Shown here: positions 1 to 9,921 of the stretch, piece by piece
Position numbering within the stretch: position 1 is the stretch's first letter
Layout: every line of letters starts with the position of its first letter
NCBI RefSeq assembly: GCF_900100875.1
Contig: NZ_FNKQ01000001.1
Coordinates: 930,001 to 994,000 of the forward strand
Direction of reading: 5' to 3'
Source of the DNA: Halopelagius longus
GTDB lineage: Archaea; Halobacteriota; Halobacteria; Halobacteriales; Haloferacaceae
DNA: 64,000 nucleotides
Position numbers and translations under genes: made by a program
Notes under the pieces: generated by a model
The model's input: the letters and a program-made list of their open reading frames with translations, nothing else
Told to the model about the DNA's origin: nothing
The model's database searches: none

Positions 1-26
1 TTGCTAATGCGTCTAATGCTTCCCAG

Positions 27-641
27 TTATTTTTCCGAGAGCGCGAGGACGCTCAGCGTCTCGAAGGGGTACGACTCGCGGACGACCACGTCGTGGTCGA
101 AGCCCCGCCGTTCGGCCCGTTCGACCACCTCGTCGTAGCCGGTGAGCGAACTCACCAACAGTAGGACGACGCCGTCGGGCGCGAGCACCCGCCCGACGTC
201 GTCGACGAACGGGTCGATGAGTTCCCGGCCCGTCTCGCCGCCCGAGAGGGCGCGTTCCATCCAGTCGGACCACTCGTTGTCGGGGTCCGTCGGGAGGTAC
301 GGCGGGTTGAACGCCACGGTGTCGAACGCGCCGTCTGCGAACGGGTCGAGCAGGTTCGCGCGGACCACCTCGATTTCGCCGTGTCCCTCCGAGGCCGCCG
401 CCCGGCCGCGTTCGCGGGCGCTTCGACACGCGTGGGGGTTCACGTCGGTGGCGACGACGCTCTCTACGTCCGCCGCCTCCCTCGCCGCCTGCTCTGCGAC
501 CCACCCGGACCCGGTTCCGACCTCCAAGAACCGCCCGCAGCCCCGTTCGACGACGGCCTCCGCCAGCAGTCCGGAGTCCTCGGCGGGTTGATAGACGTCC
601 GTCTCCATCCCTCGTTTCTCGGCCAAGTCCTCGCCCGTCAC
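27..641 (-). CDS. HemK-type SAM-dependent methyltransferase
   Basis: This 204-aa protein is a class I SAM methyltransferase of the HemK/Mtq2 kind, which methylate the glutamine of the GGQ motif in release factor. The SAM-binding motif LEVGTGSGWV lies near residues 39-48. The NPPYLPT motif (about residues 112-118) is the substrate-glutamine signature of the family. There is no N-terminal PrmC domain, as in archaeal and eukaryotic HemK2 forms. The start overlaps the stop of the upstream channel gene by 4 bases (ATGA), which suggests translational coupling. A second ATG 11 codons in (METDVYQP) is an alternative start. The release-factor target is inferred from the family. Confidence 0.87.
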   Translation of the reverse strand: MTGEDLAEKRGMETDVYQPAEDSGLLAEAVVERGCGRFLEVGTGSGWVAEQAAREAADVESVVATDVNPHACRSARERGRAAASEGHGEIEVVRANLLDPFADGAFDTVAFNPPYLPTDPDNEWSDWMERALSGGETGRELIDPFVDDVGRVLAPDGVVLLLVSSLTGYDEVVERAERRGFDHDVVVRESYPFETLSVLALSEK

Positions 642-1846
642 GACTCCTCACCCCGTCCGTCGGCCGCGCGGGTGTGCGATTGGTCGCGTGGGGCGTCTTC
701 GTCGGCGTCGGGGGCCGGACCCTCGCCGCCCGCGAGGACGAACCCCTCTTTCTCTTCGCGCGCCATGAGTTCCTGTTGCGGGTAGGGTATCTTGATTCCC
801 TCGCGGTCGAACGCCTCCTTGACCGCGCCGACGATGGCCGTCTGCGTCCGCCACTTGCGGCGGGCGCTGGGTCGGTCTATCCACGCGCGGACGCCGAGAA
901 GCACCGCCGAGTCGCCGAACTCCTTGAGGACCACCTGCGGCGACGGGACCGAGAGCACGTCTTCGAGTTCGTCGACGGCCGCTTGGGCCACCTCTGCGGC
1001 GTGGTTCGGGTCGACGTCGTAGTCCACGCCGACTTCGACTTCGATGCGGAGTCTCCCCTTCCGACTCCGGTTGACGAGCGTCTCGCCCGAGATAACGTCG
1101 TTGGGGACCATCACGTACTCGCCGTCGAACGACTGGATGCGCGTGTTCACGACGGTGATGTCGGTGACGATGCCCTCGTGTTCGCCGACCTCTATCCAGT
1201 CGCCTATCTCGAACGGTCGGGAGAACATGAGGACGAACCCGGCGATGAGTGCGCCGAGCGTCTGTCTCGCCGCCATCCCGACGACGATGCCGAGGAACCC
1301 GGCCCCGACGAGCAACCCGCCGAGGTCGGCGTTCCAGACGCCGAGGACGACCACCGCGGTGACGAAGTACACCGTCAACTGAGCGAGGCGGTAGATGACC
1401 TCCCGTTGGTGGTCGCTGACGTTCGGTTGGCTCTGGGCCACCTCGTCCGTGAGTTGGTGGACGAGGCCGGTTACCGCGTACGCACTCACGAGGAGCAGCC
1501 CCGAGAGGGCGAGTTGGACGACCACCCGCCTGCCGAACCGGTACTGTTCGTACACCTCGACGAGTTGGGCCGAGAAGCCCCAGACGCCGACGAGGAGTAG
1601 CGCGCCGCCGACGGTGACCGCCATCGTCGCCAGCGTGACGCCGACGTGCCAGACGGTGGCGGGGATCCACGGCGGCACCAAGTCGTGGAACCTGTTCGTC
1701 CGGCCCAGTACGAACGTGACGACGGCGACGACGGCGACGGTCACGGCGACCCGCCCCGTCAGCGAGGGGACGAACGTCCGCGGCAGGGCGAGGAGTCCGC
1801 TCTCCGCGGCCTCTGTCGCCGCCGTCGTGAGTGTGTGCGTCTGCAT
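638..1846 (-). CDS. MscS-family mechanosensitive ion channel
   Basis: This 402-aa membrane protein has about four hydrophobic segments in the first 170 residues. They are followed by the MscS pore helix region (GGLLVGAGFLGIVVGMAARQ), rich in Gly and Ala as in the TM3 of the family. The cytoplasmic beta domain follows (FEIGDWIEVGEHEG, then the MVPND loop). The C-terminal 40 residues are acidic and disordered. MscS channels open on membrane tension and release solutes during osmotic downshock. The gene is the first of a two-gene unit with the methyltransferase and lies just downstream of ksgA, in the same direction. Confidence 0.9.
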   Translation of the reverse strand: MQTHTLTTAATEAAESGLLALPRTFVPSLTGRVAVTVAVVAVVTFVLGRTNRFHDLVPPWIPATVWHVGVTLATMAVTVGGALLLVGVWGFSAQLVEVYEQYRFGRRVVVQLALSGLLLVSAYAVTGLVHQLTDEVAQSQPNVSDHQREVIYRLAQLTVYFVTAVVVLGVWNADLGGLLVGAGFLGIVVGMAARQTLGALIAGFVLMFSRPFEIGDWIEVGEHEGIVTDITVVNTRIQSFDGEYVMVPNDVISGETLVNRSRKGRLRIEVEVGVDYDVDPNHAAEVAQAAVDELEDVLSVPSPQVVLKEFGDSAVLLGVRAWIDRPSARRKWRTQTAIVGAVKEAFDREGIKIPYPQQELMAREEKEGFVLAGGEGPAPDADEDAPRDQSHTRAADGRGEES

Positions 1847-1868
1847 CGAGAGCGGTGAGTGTAGTTCG

Positions 1869-2732
1869 CTACCGGCCGTGTTCGTCCGCGAGCGTCGCCA
1901 ACGCGGCGAACTCTTTCGGAGCCATGTTGCCGGCGCGCTTGCGGAGCACGTCCTCGTCGGCCGCCTCGACGACCGCCTCGGGGTCCGAGAGGCCGGAGAT
2001 GTGCGCCGTGTTGCGGATGCCGTTTCGGATGGTCTTGCGCCGTTGGGTGAAAAGCGCCTTCACGAAGTCGAGGAAGAACGACTCGTCTTCGACCTCGTAG
2101 TCGGGCGCGCGAGGCGTCACGCGGACGATTGCGCTCTGTACCGCCGGTTTCGGGGAGAACGCCTCCCGCGGGACGGTTTCGACCACCTCCACGTCGCCGT
2201 AGTGCTGTGCGCTCACCGAGAGGCGGCCGTAGTCGTCGGTTCCGGCGTCGGCGGCCATCCGTTCGGCGAACTCCTTTTGGAACATCAACACCAGCGGTCG
2301 CCCCCGCGGGAGCAACCGGAACGCTATCTCGGAGGAGATGCCGTACGGGAGGTTCGAGACGCAGGCGGTGAACTCCGGCAACTCGACCGAGAGGGCGTCG
2401 CCCTCCAGCACGGTCAGCCGGCCGCTCTCTACGTCCGCCGCGAACTCCTCGCGCAGGAACGCCGCCAGCCGGCGGTCCCGTTCGACGACGGTCACCCGGT
2501 CTGCGACGCGGAGCAACCGGTCCGTGAGCGCACCGGTCCCGCCGCCGACTTCGAGGACGTGCGAGGTGTCCGCGTCGTCGGGGAGGTAGCCGGGGACCCG
2601 GTCGAGAACCCGGTCGTCGACCAGAAAGTGTTGGTCCTGCTCGGGGTCCCCCCGGACGCCCGCCCGCCGGAGGAGTTCGTCGGGGTCTCGCCGAGGGACG
2701 CCCGTCTCGGCGTCCGGCTGCTGCTCTGTCAT
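1869..2732 (-). CDS. ksgA: 16S rRNA (adenine-N6,N6)-dimethyltransferase KsgA/Dim1
   Basis: This 287-aa protein should dimethylate the two adjacent adenines in the 3'-terminal hairpin of 16S rRNA, a late step of 30S maturation. SAM motif I is LEVGGGTGALTDRLL (about residue 60). The catalytic motif IV NLPYGISSEI is at about residues 127-136. The C-terminal helical domain carries the RRKTIRNGIRN segment typical of Dim1. Length fits archaeal Dim1. It lies downstream of the DUF655 and rpoF genes on the same strand, the usual archaeal neighbourhood. Confidence 0.95.
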   Translation of the reverse strand: MTEQQPDAETGVPRRDPDELLRRAGVRGDPEQDQHFLVDDRVLDRVPGYLPDDADTSHVLEVGGGTGALTDRLLRVADRVTVVERDRRLAAFLREEFAADVESGRLTVLEGDALSVELPEFTACVSNLPYGISSEIAFRLLPRGRPLVLMFQKEFAERMAADAGTDDYGRLSVSAQHYGDVEVVETVPREAFSPKPAVQSAIVRVTPRAPDYEVEDESFFLDFVKALFTQRRKTIRNGIRNTAHISGLSDPEAVVEAADEDVLRKRAGNMAPKEFAALATLADEHGR

Positions 2733-2814
2733 CGTTCGCCGTTTCGTCCGCGCGGGTGTAAACGTCTCGGGTCGCCACGTAGCGACGACTCGGCTCGGAA
2801 GAAACAGCCCGGCG

Positions 2815-3462
2815 CTACTCGTTGCGTCCGACGAACGTCTTGTACTTCAGGTCGTCGTCCCGCAGTTCCTCCATGATTCGCTCGACCAGCACGTCCTTCG
2901 GGTGGTGGAGACCGGAGACGCGTTCCTCTAAGTCCTCGAAGCTCTCGAAGGGCCCGCGCTTCCGTTCGTCGAGGATGTTGTTTCGGAGCTTCTTCCCGAT
3001 GCCCGGAAGCAGGTTCAACTGGTGGAGCCTGAGGGTGATGGGCTGGGCGTCGTTGTAGAAGTCGACGAACCGGCGTTCGTCGTCCTCGACTATCTCCTCG
3101 ACCACGTACTCCAGTTCGGCGTTGGCGGTGTTCGAGAGGTCGTCGTACTCGATCTCGTACAGCTCCTCCACCGCGTCGCGTTCGCCCGGCGGGCCGACGG
3201 CGACTCGGTCCCCGATACCGAGGCCCGCCTCCTCGTCGAGGCGGAGCTCGAACAGGCGGAAGTTGTCGATGCCGAGGGCGTACGCTAAGGGGGACTCGTC
3301 GTAACTGCGGCTATCCGCCTTGCCGTGAGCGAGGTAGTCCAAGATGACCGCGTAGCGGACGTCGGCGTCGCCGGTCGCCTCCGAGTCGGCGTCGTGAGAC
3401 GAATCGTGGCCCGACGGGCCGTGCTCGCCGGCGTCGGCGTCTCCGCTGTCAGGGGGCGTCAT
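2815..3462 (-). CDS. DUF655 family protein (helix-hairpin-helix)
   Basis: This 215-aa protein belongs to the archaeal DUF655 family. The first 35 residues are acidic and low-complexity. A small barrel-like central region follows (GIGDRVAVGPPGERDAVEEL). The C-terminal half has a helix-hairpin-helix pattern (LLPGIGKKLRNNILDER) expected to bind nucleic acid. The family sits beside rpoF and ksgA in many archaea, which suggests a role in RNA or ribosome metabolism, but its biochemistry is unknown to me. It starts 42 bases downstream of the rpoF stop. Confidence 0.85.
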   Translation of the reverse strand: MTPPDSGDADAGEHGPSGHDSSHDADSEATGDADVRYAVILDYLAHGKADSRSYDESPLAYALGIDNFRLFELRLDEEAGLGIGDRVAVGPPGERDAVEELYEIEYDDLSNTANAELEYVVEEIVEDDERRFVDFYNDAQPITLRLHQLNLLPGIGKKLRNNILDERKRGPFESFEDLEERVSGLHHPKDVLVERIMEELRDDDLKYKTFVGRNE

Positions 3463-3504
3463 GTCAGTAGATACGCCGACGGCGTATTTAAAAAGTTGGC
3501 CGTC

Positions 3505-3861
3505 TCAGGCGTACTTCGCGACCACGTTCAGAATCTCGTCGAGTTCGTCGCCGCTCAGGGCGTACCGCTGCTGCGCGTACAGCGAACGAAGTTCGTCTCG
3601 ACTCTGCGGCAGCAGGTCCGCGATTTTGAACGCCGTCTCTTCGTCCACCTTCTCCAGTTCGAGGAGTTCCTCGACGAGTTCGCGCGACTCCTCGGGGTCG
3701 AGGACGGCGAATCGGTTGACGTGTTCGATGGCGCGTGCGAGTTCGTAGCGGATGTCGCGCTCTTCGTCCGCGGCGCGTTCCGCCTCGACATCCTGTAGGA
3801 GCGACTTGACCTCGGAGACGGTGAGGTACTCCTCGTCTACCTTCTGTTTGAAGATGGTCAT
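3505..3861 (-). CDS. rpoF: DNA-directed RNA polymerase subunit F (Rpb4 homologue)
   Basis: This 118-aa protein is archaeal RNA polymerase subunit F, the Rpb4-like half of the F/E stalk that binds nascent RNA and helps open-complex formation. The start MTIFKQKVDEEYLTVSEVK and the HRDC-like helical C-terminus (DLLPQSRDELRSLYAQ) are typical of the family, and length matches. It follows rpl21e by 11 bases on the same strand and precedes the DUF655 gene, the standard archaeal rpl21e-rpoF-DUF655 arrangement. Confidence 0.95.
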   Translation of the reverse strand: MTIFKQKVDEEYLTVSEVKSLLQDVEAERAADEERDIRYELARAIEHVNRFAVLDPEESRELVEELLELEKVDEETAFKIADLLPQSRDELRSLYAQQRYALSGDELDEILNVVAKYA

Positions 3862-3872
3862 CGGCGTGGGGC

Positions 3873-4163
3873 TTACTGCTGTGCGCGGAGGTGGGCGGCC
3901 TTGGCGATGATGGTCTTGTCCTTCCCACCGTCGTTGATCCGGACCTTGAACGCGCGGCCCTGCTTACCGATCACTTCGCCCGTGTGGCCGTTGAAGCGCG
4001 GGTGGAAGCGACCGCCTCGGACGCTGGGGTCGATTTTGAGGTGGACCTTCTCGCCCTCCTCGTACTCCTGAATCGCGCGCTGCGGCGGGGAGGTGCCGCG
4101 CTCGCGTGCGCTGTTCGAAAGCTTTCCTCGCGTGCCCTTGAGCGGACCGTTGGAACTCGGCAT
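3873..4163 (-). CDS. rpl21e: 50S ribosomal protein L21e
   Basis: This 96-aa protein is L21e, an archaeal/eukaryotic-only large-subunit protein with an SH3-like barrel. It begins [17 protein letters not shown] and contains the characteristic [19 protein letters not shown]. Much longer open frames extend upstream, but they run through the intergenic region and antisense to the PLP-enzyme gene. The ATG at 4163 matches the family N-terminus. It is the first gene of the unit with rpoF, DUF655 and ksgA. Confidence 0.95.
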   Translation of the reverse strand: MPSSNGPLKGTRGKLSNSARERGTSPPQRAIQEYEEGEKVHLKIDPSVRGGRFHPRFNGHTGEVIGKQGRAFKVRINDGGKDKTIIAKAAHLRAQQ

Positions 4164-4310
4164 AGTTGTGAAGACGAATACAGTGGTCGAAGTTATAAAA
4201 GACACGTTCCCGTTCGGAGCGTGTGTCGAACCCACGTGGGCGCACGCCCTCGGCGGGGCGTCTCCGTCCGGACGGGAAGGAATTAGGGCGTCGTCCGTCG
4301 AAGGGGAGGT

Positions 4311-5474
4311 ATGACCGACGACAGCGAGGAGCGAATCGAGACGCGCGCCATCCACGCCGGCCAAGACCCCGACGAGGAGACGGGTGCGCTCATGACGCCC
4401 ATCTTCGCCAACTCGACGTACGTACAGGACGGCCCCGGCGACCACCGCGGGTACGAGTACTCCCGAACGGGCAACCCGACGCGGACCGACCTCGAAGCGA
4501 ACATCGCGTCGCTCGAGGGCGGCGAGTACGGCCGGGCGTTCTCCTCGGGGATGGGTTCCATCAACACGGTGTTGAACCTGCTGGAGGCGGGCGACCACGT
4601 CGTCACCGGCGACGACGTGTACGGCGGGACCCACCGCATCTTCACGCAGGTGTACGAGGACTACGACTTGGAGTTCGACTTCGTGGACACGACCGACCAC
4701 GACGCCGTCGAGGAGGCGATGGGCGAGGAGACGGAACTGCTGTGGGTCGAGACGCCGACGAACCCGCTCATGCGCGTCAACGACATCGAGGCGCTCGCCG
4801 ACGTCGCCCACGAGTACGACGCCCTCTGTGCGGTGGACAACACGTTCGCGACGCCGTACCTCCAACGACCGCTCGACCTCGGCGCGGACATCGTCTCACA
4901 TTCGCTGACGAAGTACCTCGGCGGCCACTCCGACGTGGTGGGCGGCGCACTCGTCACGAACGACGAGGAGTTGGACGAACGACTCGGCTTCTATCAGAAC
5001 TCCGTCGGCGCGACGCCCTCGCCGTTCGACTGCTTTCTCGTCCTCCGCGGGACGAAGACGCTCCCCGTGCGGATGGACCGCCACTGCGACAACGCCCGCG
5101 AACTCGCGCAGTGGTTGGAGGACCACGACGCCGTAGACAGGGTGTACTACCCGGGACTGGAGTCGCACCCCCAACACGACGTCGCGGAGAAACAGATGGA
5201 CGACTTCGGCGGCATGCTCTCTTTCGAACTCGACGGGACGCTCGAAGAAGCCTCCACGCTCGTCTCCGAGACGGAGGTGTTCACGCTCGCGGAGAGTCTC
5301 GGCGGCGTCGAGAGCCTCATCGAGCAACCAGCGGCGATGACGCACGCCGCCATCCCCCGAGAGGAACGCGTCGCCGCCGGACTGTCGGACGGACTCGTCC
5401 GCGTCAGCGTCGGCGTCGAACACGTCGACGACCTCAAGGCCGACCTCGAACGGGCGTTCGAGGCGGCGCTGTAG
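4311..5474 (+). CDS. PLP-dependent trans-sulfuration enzyme (cystathionine gamma-synthase/lyase family)
   Basis: This 387-aa enzyme is of the Cys/Met metabolism PLP family (fold type I). Visible marks are [11 protein letters not shown] near the N-terminus, the AFSSGMGSI phosphate-binding region, [10 protein letters not shown] with the cofactor Asp, and [13 protein letters not shown] with the PLP lysine at about residue 201. The late [18 protein letters not shown] motif is typical of cystathionine gamma-synthase/lyase rather than O-acetylhomoserine sulfhydrylase. The exact reaction cannot be decided from sequence alone. The gene stands alone on the plus strand between minus-strand information genes. 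Confidence 0.92.
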   Translation: MTDDSEERIETRAIHAGQDPDEETGALMTPIFANSTYVQDGPGDHRGYEYSRTGNPTRTDLEANIASLEGGEYGRAFSSGMGSINTVLNLLEAGDHVVTGDDVYGGTHRIFTQVYEDYDLEFDFVDTTDHDAVEEAMGEETELLWVETPTNPLMRVNDIEALADVAHEYDALCAVDNTFATPYLQRPLDLGADIVSHSLTKYLGGHSDVVGGALVTNDEELDERLGFYQNSVGATPSPFDCFLVLRGTKTLPVRMDRHCDNARELAQWLEDHDAVDRVYYPGLESHPQHDVAEKQMDDFGGMLSFELDGTLEEASTLVSETEVFTLAESLGGVESLIEQPAAMTHAAIPREERVAAGLSDGLVRVSVGVEHVDDLKADLERAFEAAL

Positions 5475-5530
5475 GCTCTCGCGGGTGTTCTTCGGAGCAC
5501 GCCGAACACTTAAGCCTCCGAGAAACACGG

Positions 5531-5540
5531 AAAAAGATAT
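5531..5540 (+). promoter_or_regulatory. Probable TATA box for the small membrane protein gene
   Basis: An A/T-rich run (aaaaagatat) in GC-rich DNA is centred about 30 bases before the ATG at 5566. This is the spacing expected for a leaderless or nearly leaderless haloarchaeal transcript. Confidence 0.5.
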
Positions 5541-5565
5541 TCTTTCGGCGCGTGTACGTCCGGCT

Positions 5566-5865
5566 ATGGCACAAGAGTACGCGACGGGGACCGAAGCGCT
5601 TCCGAAAGAAAGCGAGACGACGCACGCCGAGGTGGACGTTCCGCACGGGGAGTCACACTCCGACGCGACGCACCCCGACGTGACCCACATCGCCGAGCAG
5701 TTCGGCGCGGGTGCCTCGATCGCGGTACTCGTCGGCGCTCTCGCCGGCGTCGCCGCGATGGCCGTCCTCGGCACGTCCGCCGGGGCGGCACTCGTCATCG
5801 CCTCGGGTATCGGCCTGATACTCGCTCCGCTGGCGGGTATCGCAGTTACGGAACGCGGAGAATAG
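5566..5865 (+). CDS. Small haloarchaeal membrane protein, function unknown
   Basis: This 99-aa protein has an acidic, His-containing N-terminal half (residues 1-45) and two hydrophobic helices (about 49-68 and 72-95) separated by a short turn. It ends VTERGE. I recognise no domain. The ATG at 5566 (MAQEYATG) is preferred over an upstream in-frame ATG at 5485 because of the A/T-rich box centred near 5535. The longer reading adds a basic stretch unlike haloarchaeal proteins. It points toward the convergent aEF-1beta gene. Confidence 0.75.
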   Translation: MAQEYATGTEALPKESETTHAEVDVPHGESHSDATHPDVTHIAEQFGAGASIAVLVGALAGVAAMAVLGTSAGAALVIASGIGLILAPLAGIAVTERGE

Positions 5866-5894
5866 GTCGGCGCGCGAACGCCGTCCTCGCGCCC

Positions 5895-6161
5895 TTAGAT
5901 ACGGCCGACGTTCTCGACGGAGACGCTCTCGACGTCGTCGACGCCGTTGAACGCCTCTTCGACGGCTTCCGTGCCGCCCGCGTCGTCCGGGACGATGACC
6001 GTCGGGAGAAGCGCGATGAGACCGAACGCGACGTTGTCGCGCTCGAAGCCGTTTATCTTCGCGCCCTCGGGGAGGGACTCCTCCAGACGCTCTTGGAGTT
6101 CGTCGAGGTCGATTTCCGGGCTACTCGGCATGACCTTGAGTTTCGCAGCGACCTTTCCCAT
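5895..6161 (-). CDS. ef1b: Translation elongation factor 1-beta (aEF-1beta)
   Basis: This 88-aa protein is archaeal EF-1beta, the guanine-nucleotide exchange factor that recycles EF-1alpha from GDP to GTP. It starts [20 protein letters not shown] and contains [16 protein letters not shown] and the C-terminal [12 protein letters not shown], all typical of the family; usual length is 88-92 aa. A longer in-frame extension upstream is antisense-like and basic, so the ATG at 6161 is used. It follows the zinc-ribbon gene by 4 bases, and the two are very probably co-transcribed. Confidence 0.95.
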   Translation of the reverse strand: MGKVAAKLKVMPSSPEIDLDELQERLEESLPEGAKINGFERDNVAFGLIALLPTVIVPDDAGGTEAVEEAFNGVDDVESVSVENVGRI

Positions 6162-6165
6162 CGTT

Positions 6166-6345
6166 CTAGGGTCCCATGAAGCCGCAGTCGGGGCACTCGT
6201 AGAGGTTACTCTGCTTGCGGCACTTGGAACAACGCGAAATTTCGTGGCCGCACTCCGGGCAGTCGAACGTCGCGGCGGACATGCCGGAGATGTTGATGCC
6301 ACAGGACACGCACTGGTGGGCGTGTCGCTGTTCGGACTCGCTCAT
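6166..6345 (-). CDS. Small zinc-ribbon protein (HVO_2753-like)
   Basis: This 59-aa protein has four cysteine pairs: [20 protein letters not shown] and [10 protein letters not shown]. They form two treble-clef or ribbon-type zinc sites. It is the haloarchaeal family encoded immediately upstream of aEF-1beta; the Haloferax member is known as HVO_2753 (established knowledge of the family). The start ATG is at 6345 and the stop is 4 bases before the ef1b start. The link with an elongation factor suggests a translation-related role, which is an inference. Confidence 0.9.
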   Translation of the reverse strand: MSESEQRHAHQCVSCGINISGMSAATFDCPECGHEISRCSKCRKQSNLYECPDCGFMGP

Positions 6346-6391
6346 GTAGTCGATAAAGCCGTCCGCGACTTTTAACGGTTGTCTTTCCCGG

Positions 6392-7693
6392 TCACCCGAC
6401 GAGAACCGGACCGACGAGGACGCCCATCAGGTGGACGCGCCGCGCGCCGAACCGCGGCGGCAGGAGGCCGACGACGGCGGCGACGGCGAACGCGCACGCG
6501 CCGAGGAGTCCGGCGAACAGGAACGAAAGCGCCCACAGGAGCGCGAGCACCGAAAGCGAGAGCCGCCGGTGGGAGAACGACCGGGCGAGGCGGAGGTACC
6601 GGTCGCCGAGGAAGGGGACGAGGACCGCGCCCGCACCGCCCGCGAGGACGACCACCGAAAGCAGGCCGGACAGTCCCAGCGGAACGCCGCCGGACGCGGC
6701 GGATGAGAGGGCGACGGTGACGCCGTTTCGCGGCGCGCCGACGACGGCGAGTGACCCGACGGCGAAGACGGCCGTCGCGGTGTCGGCTCCGCTGGTCGCG
6801 ACGAGGTACGCCCGGTCCGTCGCTTCCCCGGCGTTCGGTGTCGCGCCGCCGCTTCCGCCGAGTGCCAGCACCGCCGCGACGCCCGCGGAGACGCCCGGCA
6901 GGTAGCCGACGAGGACGCCGCCGCCGACGCCGGAGAGCGCGGAGCGAGCGACGACGCCCGGCGAGAGGCCGACGCTCGCGGCCGCCTGCGGGGGAATCGG
7001 CCCGGACGCGTCCACCGAATCGAGGACGACCGGTGCGCCGAACAGCCCGGCGAAGAGCGGTGCGAGCATCGACGCCGCGCCCGCGGGGGCCAACGGACCG
7101 CCCGCCGGGAGGTCGAGCGTCAGAAACCCGAGGGCGGCGGCGAGGAGGAAACAGCCGACGCCCGCGACGCGCGCCCGACGGGTGGGTTCGGCCCACACGA
7201 GGAGACAGACGACGGCAGCGAGCAGGACCGGAAGCCACGCGCGGAGCAGGTGCGACCACTCCGAGACGAGATGCGAGAGGGGGACGGAGAGCGGAACGGC
7301 GACGCAGAGGGCCGCGATGCTCCCCAGCGCCGACAGCCGGAGCGCCTCCGTCCCGCAGCCCGCGAGGACGAGTCGGTGCCCCGGAAGCGACGCCGGGGCC
7401 GTCGCCGCGTCGGGGACGCCGAGGACGAGTCCCGGCACCACGTCGAGGAACGTGTGGACGACGCCCGCGGCGAGAATCGCGGCGGCGACGGCCGTCGGCG
7501 GCCCCGGGAGCGACGGCGCGGCGGCGGCGAGGGCGAGGGCGAACGCGTTGGCGTGCAGGCCGGGGACGAGTCCGCTCACCGACCCGAGGGCGACGCCGCA
7601 GAGGGCGAACGCCAGCGTCGTCGCCGCGGGCGCGGCGGAAGCGGTCGCTGACGCGAGTGCGGTCGCCGCCGGTTCGAGCGTCGACGCGGGCAT
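6392..7693 (-). CDS. TctA-like permease (COG1784 type)
   Basis: This 433-aa, extremely hydrophobic Ala/Gly/Leu-rich protein has roughly ten or more predicted membrane segments. The conserved N-terminal [12 protein letters not shown] resembles the TctA-family signature of archaeal members. Bacterial TctA works with TctB and a periplasmic TctC to import tricarboxylates. No TctB or TctC partner is encoded nearby, which is usual for the archaeal branch, so the substrate is unknown. It ends 46 bases before the zinc-ribbon gene but is probably a separate unit. Confidence 0.8.
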   Translation of the reverse strand: MPASTLEPAATALASATASAAPAATTLAFALCGVALGSVSGLVPGLHANAFALALAAAAPSLPGPPTAVAAAILAAGVVHTFLDVVPGLVLGVPDAATAPASLPGHRLVLAGCGTEALRLSALGSIAALCVAVPLSVPLSHLVSEWSHLLRAWLPVLLAAVVCLLVWAEPTRRARVAGVGCFLLAAALGFLTLDLPAGGPLAPAGAASMLAPLFAGLFGAPVVLDSVDASGPIPPQAAASVGLSPGVVARSALSGVGGGVLVGYLPGVSAGVAAVLALGGSGGATPNAGEATDRAYLVATSGADTATAVFAVGSLAVVGAPRNGVTVALSSAASGGVPLGLSGLLSVVVLAGGAGAVLVPFLGDRYLRLARSFSHRRLSLSVLALLWALSFLFAGLLGACAFAVAAVVGLLPPRFGARRVHLMGVLVGPVLVG

Positions 7694-7888
7694 CTCGGCG
7701 GAGTGGCCGCCCTATCGTATTTGAACGTTCGCGGCGGGAGTAACGCAGATAGCGAGCGCCGCGCGGCTAGCGTGGCTGGCGCGTCGCCGCGGACGGCGCG
7801 GTGGCCGTCGCTGGCGGGATAGGGTCGAAAGAAATGCGGATTCTGAGACGATTCGAGGCGTCGGTGAGAACGCTCGGGAGCGCCGGAG

Positions 7889-8221
7889 TTACCCGAAGAG
7901 CTCGCCGAGGCCCTCGCCGGACTCTTCCTCTTCGTCGTCGTCTTCGGCTTCGGCCTCGTCCTCGTCGGCACCGGCCTCGTCCTCGTCTTCGTCGGCGGTC
8001 TCGACTTCGCCACCGGCGCTACCGCCCGACGCGGGCGCGGGAGCGGCGGCGGCCGTCTCGACGGCCTCCTCGATGTCGATGTCCTCCAGCGCGGCGACGA
8101 GCGCCTTGACGCGGGATTCCTCGACGTCCACACCGGCGGCATCGAGCACCGCGGTGACGTTGTCTTCGTTGATCTCTTCGCCCGACTCGTTCAGGATGAG
8201 AGCTGCGTAAACGTATTCCAT
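7889..8221 (-). CDS. rpl12: 50S ribosomal protein L12 (P1-type stalk protein)
   Basis: This 110-aa archaeal P1/L12 begins [20 protein letters not shown], the helical dimerisation and L10-binding domain. An Ala-rich hinge follows, then a long Glu/Asp tail ending GEGLGELFG. That tail contacts translation factors and resembles the tail of L10 in the next gene. It is the last gene of the L1-L10-L12 operon, 18 bases after rpl10. Confidence 0.96.
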   Translation of the reverse strand: MEYVYAALILNESGEEINEDNVTAVLDAAGVDVEESRVKALVAALEDIDIEEAVETAAAAPAPASGGSAGGEVETADEDEDEAGADEDEAEAEDDDEEEESGEGLGELFG

Positions 8222-8239
8222 TGTTGAATTCCTCCGTTG

Positions 8240-9283
8240 TTATCCGAACATCGCTCCGAGACCCTCGCCGCCGTCGCCGCCGTCTTCGTCGTCGTCGTCG
8301 TCGGCTTCGGCGTCAGCCTCGGCTTCTTCTTCTTCGTCTGCCGATTCCTCTTCTTCGTCCGTCTCGGGCTGGGCCGCGGGGGCCTCGACGCCGCGGAGTT
8401 CCTCGGGGAGGGCCTCCTCGTCGTCGATCTGAGCCGCGAGCGAACGGAGCTGCGCGTCGGCCTTGGCGACGAGGTCCGGCATGAGGTCCGGGTCCTCGAT
8501 GGCGGCGAACAGGCCGAGGGCCTTGGCTTCGCCGGTCGCCTTGGCGAGCAGCGCGGACGCGGTCTGGTCCGTCGGGTAGACCGCGTTGATAGAGAGGTTA
8601 CGTGCGCCGGCCGCGGCGGACTGGATGTCCGCGCGGTACTCCTCGACGTCGATGGCGAGTTCGTCCGGCTCGAACAGAACGCCCTCGGAGAAGACGCCGC
8701 GGAGGTCGAGACCGACCTCCTTCGGCTCGATACCGAGTTCGCTCAGCACGTTCGCAAGGTCCTCGGAGACGACCTCGCCCTCGTCGAGGACGTGGGAGTC
8801 TTCGGTGACCTTGATCGACCCTTCCATGATGCGGGCGTTCGCGCCGACCTGCTGGAGTTCGCCGACGAAGGGACCCGGGTCTACGCCCGTGTCGCCTTCG
8901 GGGATGACGATGTCGTTCGGCGCGACTTCGCCCGCGTTGATGGGGGCGGGCGTCTTCGACGCTTCGAGTTCCTTGTACAGGGCGAACGGGTTGTCGTTCG
9001 TCCCGATGAGTGCGACCTGCCCCTCCACGTAGTCGACGAGGTCCTCCAGACCGTCGTCGACCTCTTCGAGAGCGCGGACGGTCAGCGTGTTCCGGCTCAT
9101 CCGGACTTCGGCGCTGCCGTGGAGCTCCCGCCGCATCGACTGCAGCTGGCGGCTCGGGATGCCGGCGACGTCGACGACGCCGACCGAGGAGTAGCGTTCG
9201 AGGAAGTCGGTGAGTTCACCGACCTCGATGCGCTTCCACTCGGGGATGGTCTCCGTCTTGCGGACGGACTCGGACTCGCTCAT
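8240..9283 (-). CDS. rpl10: 50S ribosomal protein L10 (P0, stalk base)
   Basis: This 347-aa archaeal P0/L10 anchors the L12 dimers to 23S rRNA. The N-terminal RNA-binding domain ([17 protein letters not shown], then [12 protein letters not shown]) is followed by the L12-binding helices and an acidic end GEGLGAMFG. That end is shared in form with L12. The start codon overlaps the rpl1 stop by 4 bases, indicating coupling. Confidence 0.96.
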   Translation of the reverse strand: MSESESVRKTETIPEWKRIEVGELTDFLERYSSVGVVDVAGIPSRQLQSMRRELHGSAEVRMSRNTLTVRALEEVDDGLEDLVDYVEGQVALIGTNDNPFALYKELEASKTPAPINAGEVAPNDIVIPEGDTGVDPGPFVGELQQVGANARIMEGSIKVTEDSHVLDEGEVVSEDLANVLSELGIEPKEVGLDLRGVFSEGVLFEPDELAIDVEEYRADIQSAAAGARNLSINAVYPTDQTASALLAKATGEAKALGLFAAIEDPDLMPDLVAKADAQLRSLAAQIDDEEALPEELRGVEAPAAQPETDEEEESADEEEEAEADAEADDDDDEDGGDGGEGLGAMFG

Positions 9284-9918
9284 GCGGGCACCTCCACGGA
9301 CGGACCCATGGTGGTCTTCACGTAGATGCCGTCGATGTTGAGCGGGCCCTTTTCGAGGTCCGCTTCGAGACGGCGGATGATGACGTCGATGTTCTCCGCG
9401 ATTTCGTCCGAGGACATGTCCTCCGCACCCACTCGGGTGTGGAACGTCCGACGGTCGCGACTGCGGAGCTGGACCGTGTTCTTCATGCGGTTTACGGTCT
9501 CGACGACGTCGTCGTCGGGCTGGAGTGGCGTCGGCATCTTACCGCGAGGACCGAGGACGGTACCGAGGTACCGACCGATGTCCTGCATCATGCTGGCTTC
9601 GGCCACGAAGAAGTCGGTCTCGTCCGCGAGGTCCTTGGCGGCGTCGGTGTCGTCACCGAGGTCCTCGAGGTCGTTACCGTCCAGTACTTGGTCAGCGGCG
9701 TCCTCCGCGCGGAGCGCGGTTTCTCCGGTAGCGAACACGACGATCTGTGTGTCCTGGCCGGTACCGGATGGAAGAACGACGCTTTCGTCGACACGCTGCG
9801 ACGGGTCGTTAAGGTCTAAATCGCGCAGGTTGATTGCGAGGTCCACCGTCTCACGGAAGTTCCGCGGGGGGGCCTCCTCAAGTGCGCGAGAGACTGCGTC
9901 AACTATCGTATCTGCCAT
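9280..9918 (-). CDS. rpl1: 50S ribosomal protein L1
   Basis: This 212-aa protein is L1, the mobile L1-stalk protein that helps release E-site tRNA and that in archaea represses its own operon. Recognisable parts are [19 protein letters not shown], the GPRGKMPTP loop and the C-terminal [16 protein letters not shown] strong Shine-Dalgarno-like GGAGGTGA lies just upstream (9922-9929). It sits next to a perfect 6-bp hairpin that may be the L1 repression site. Confidence 0.96.
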   Translation of the reverse strand: MADTIVDAVSRALEEAPPRNFRETVDLAINLRDLDLNDPSQRVDESVVLPSGTGQDTQIVVFATGETALRAEDAADQVLDGNDLEDLGDDTDAAKDLADETDFFVAEASMMQDIGRYLGTVLGPRGKMPTPLQPDDDVVETVNRMKNTVQLRSRDRRTFHTRVGAEDMSSDEIAENIDVIIRRLEADLEKGPLNIDGIYVKTTMGPSVEVPA

Positions 9919-9921
9919 TAT

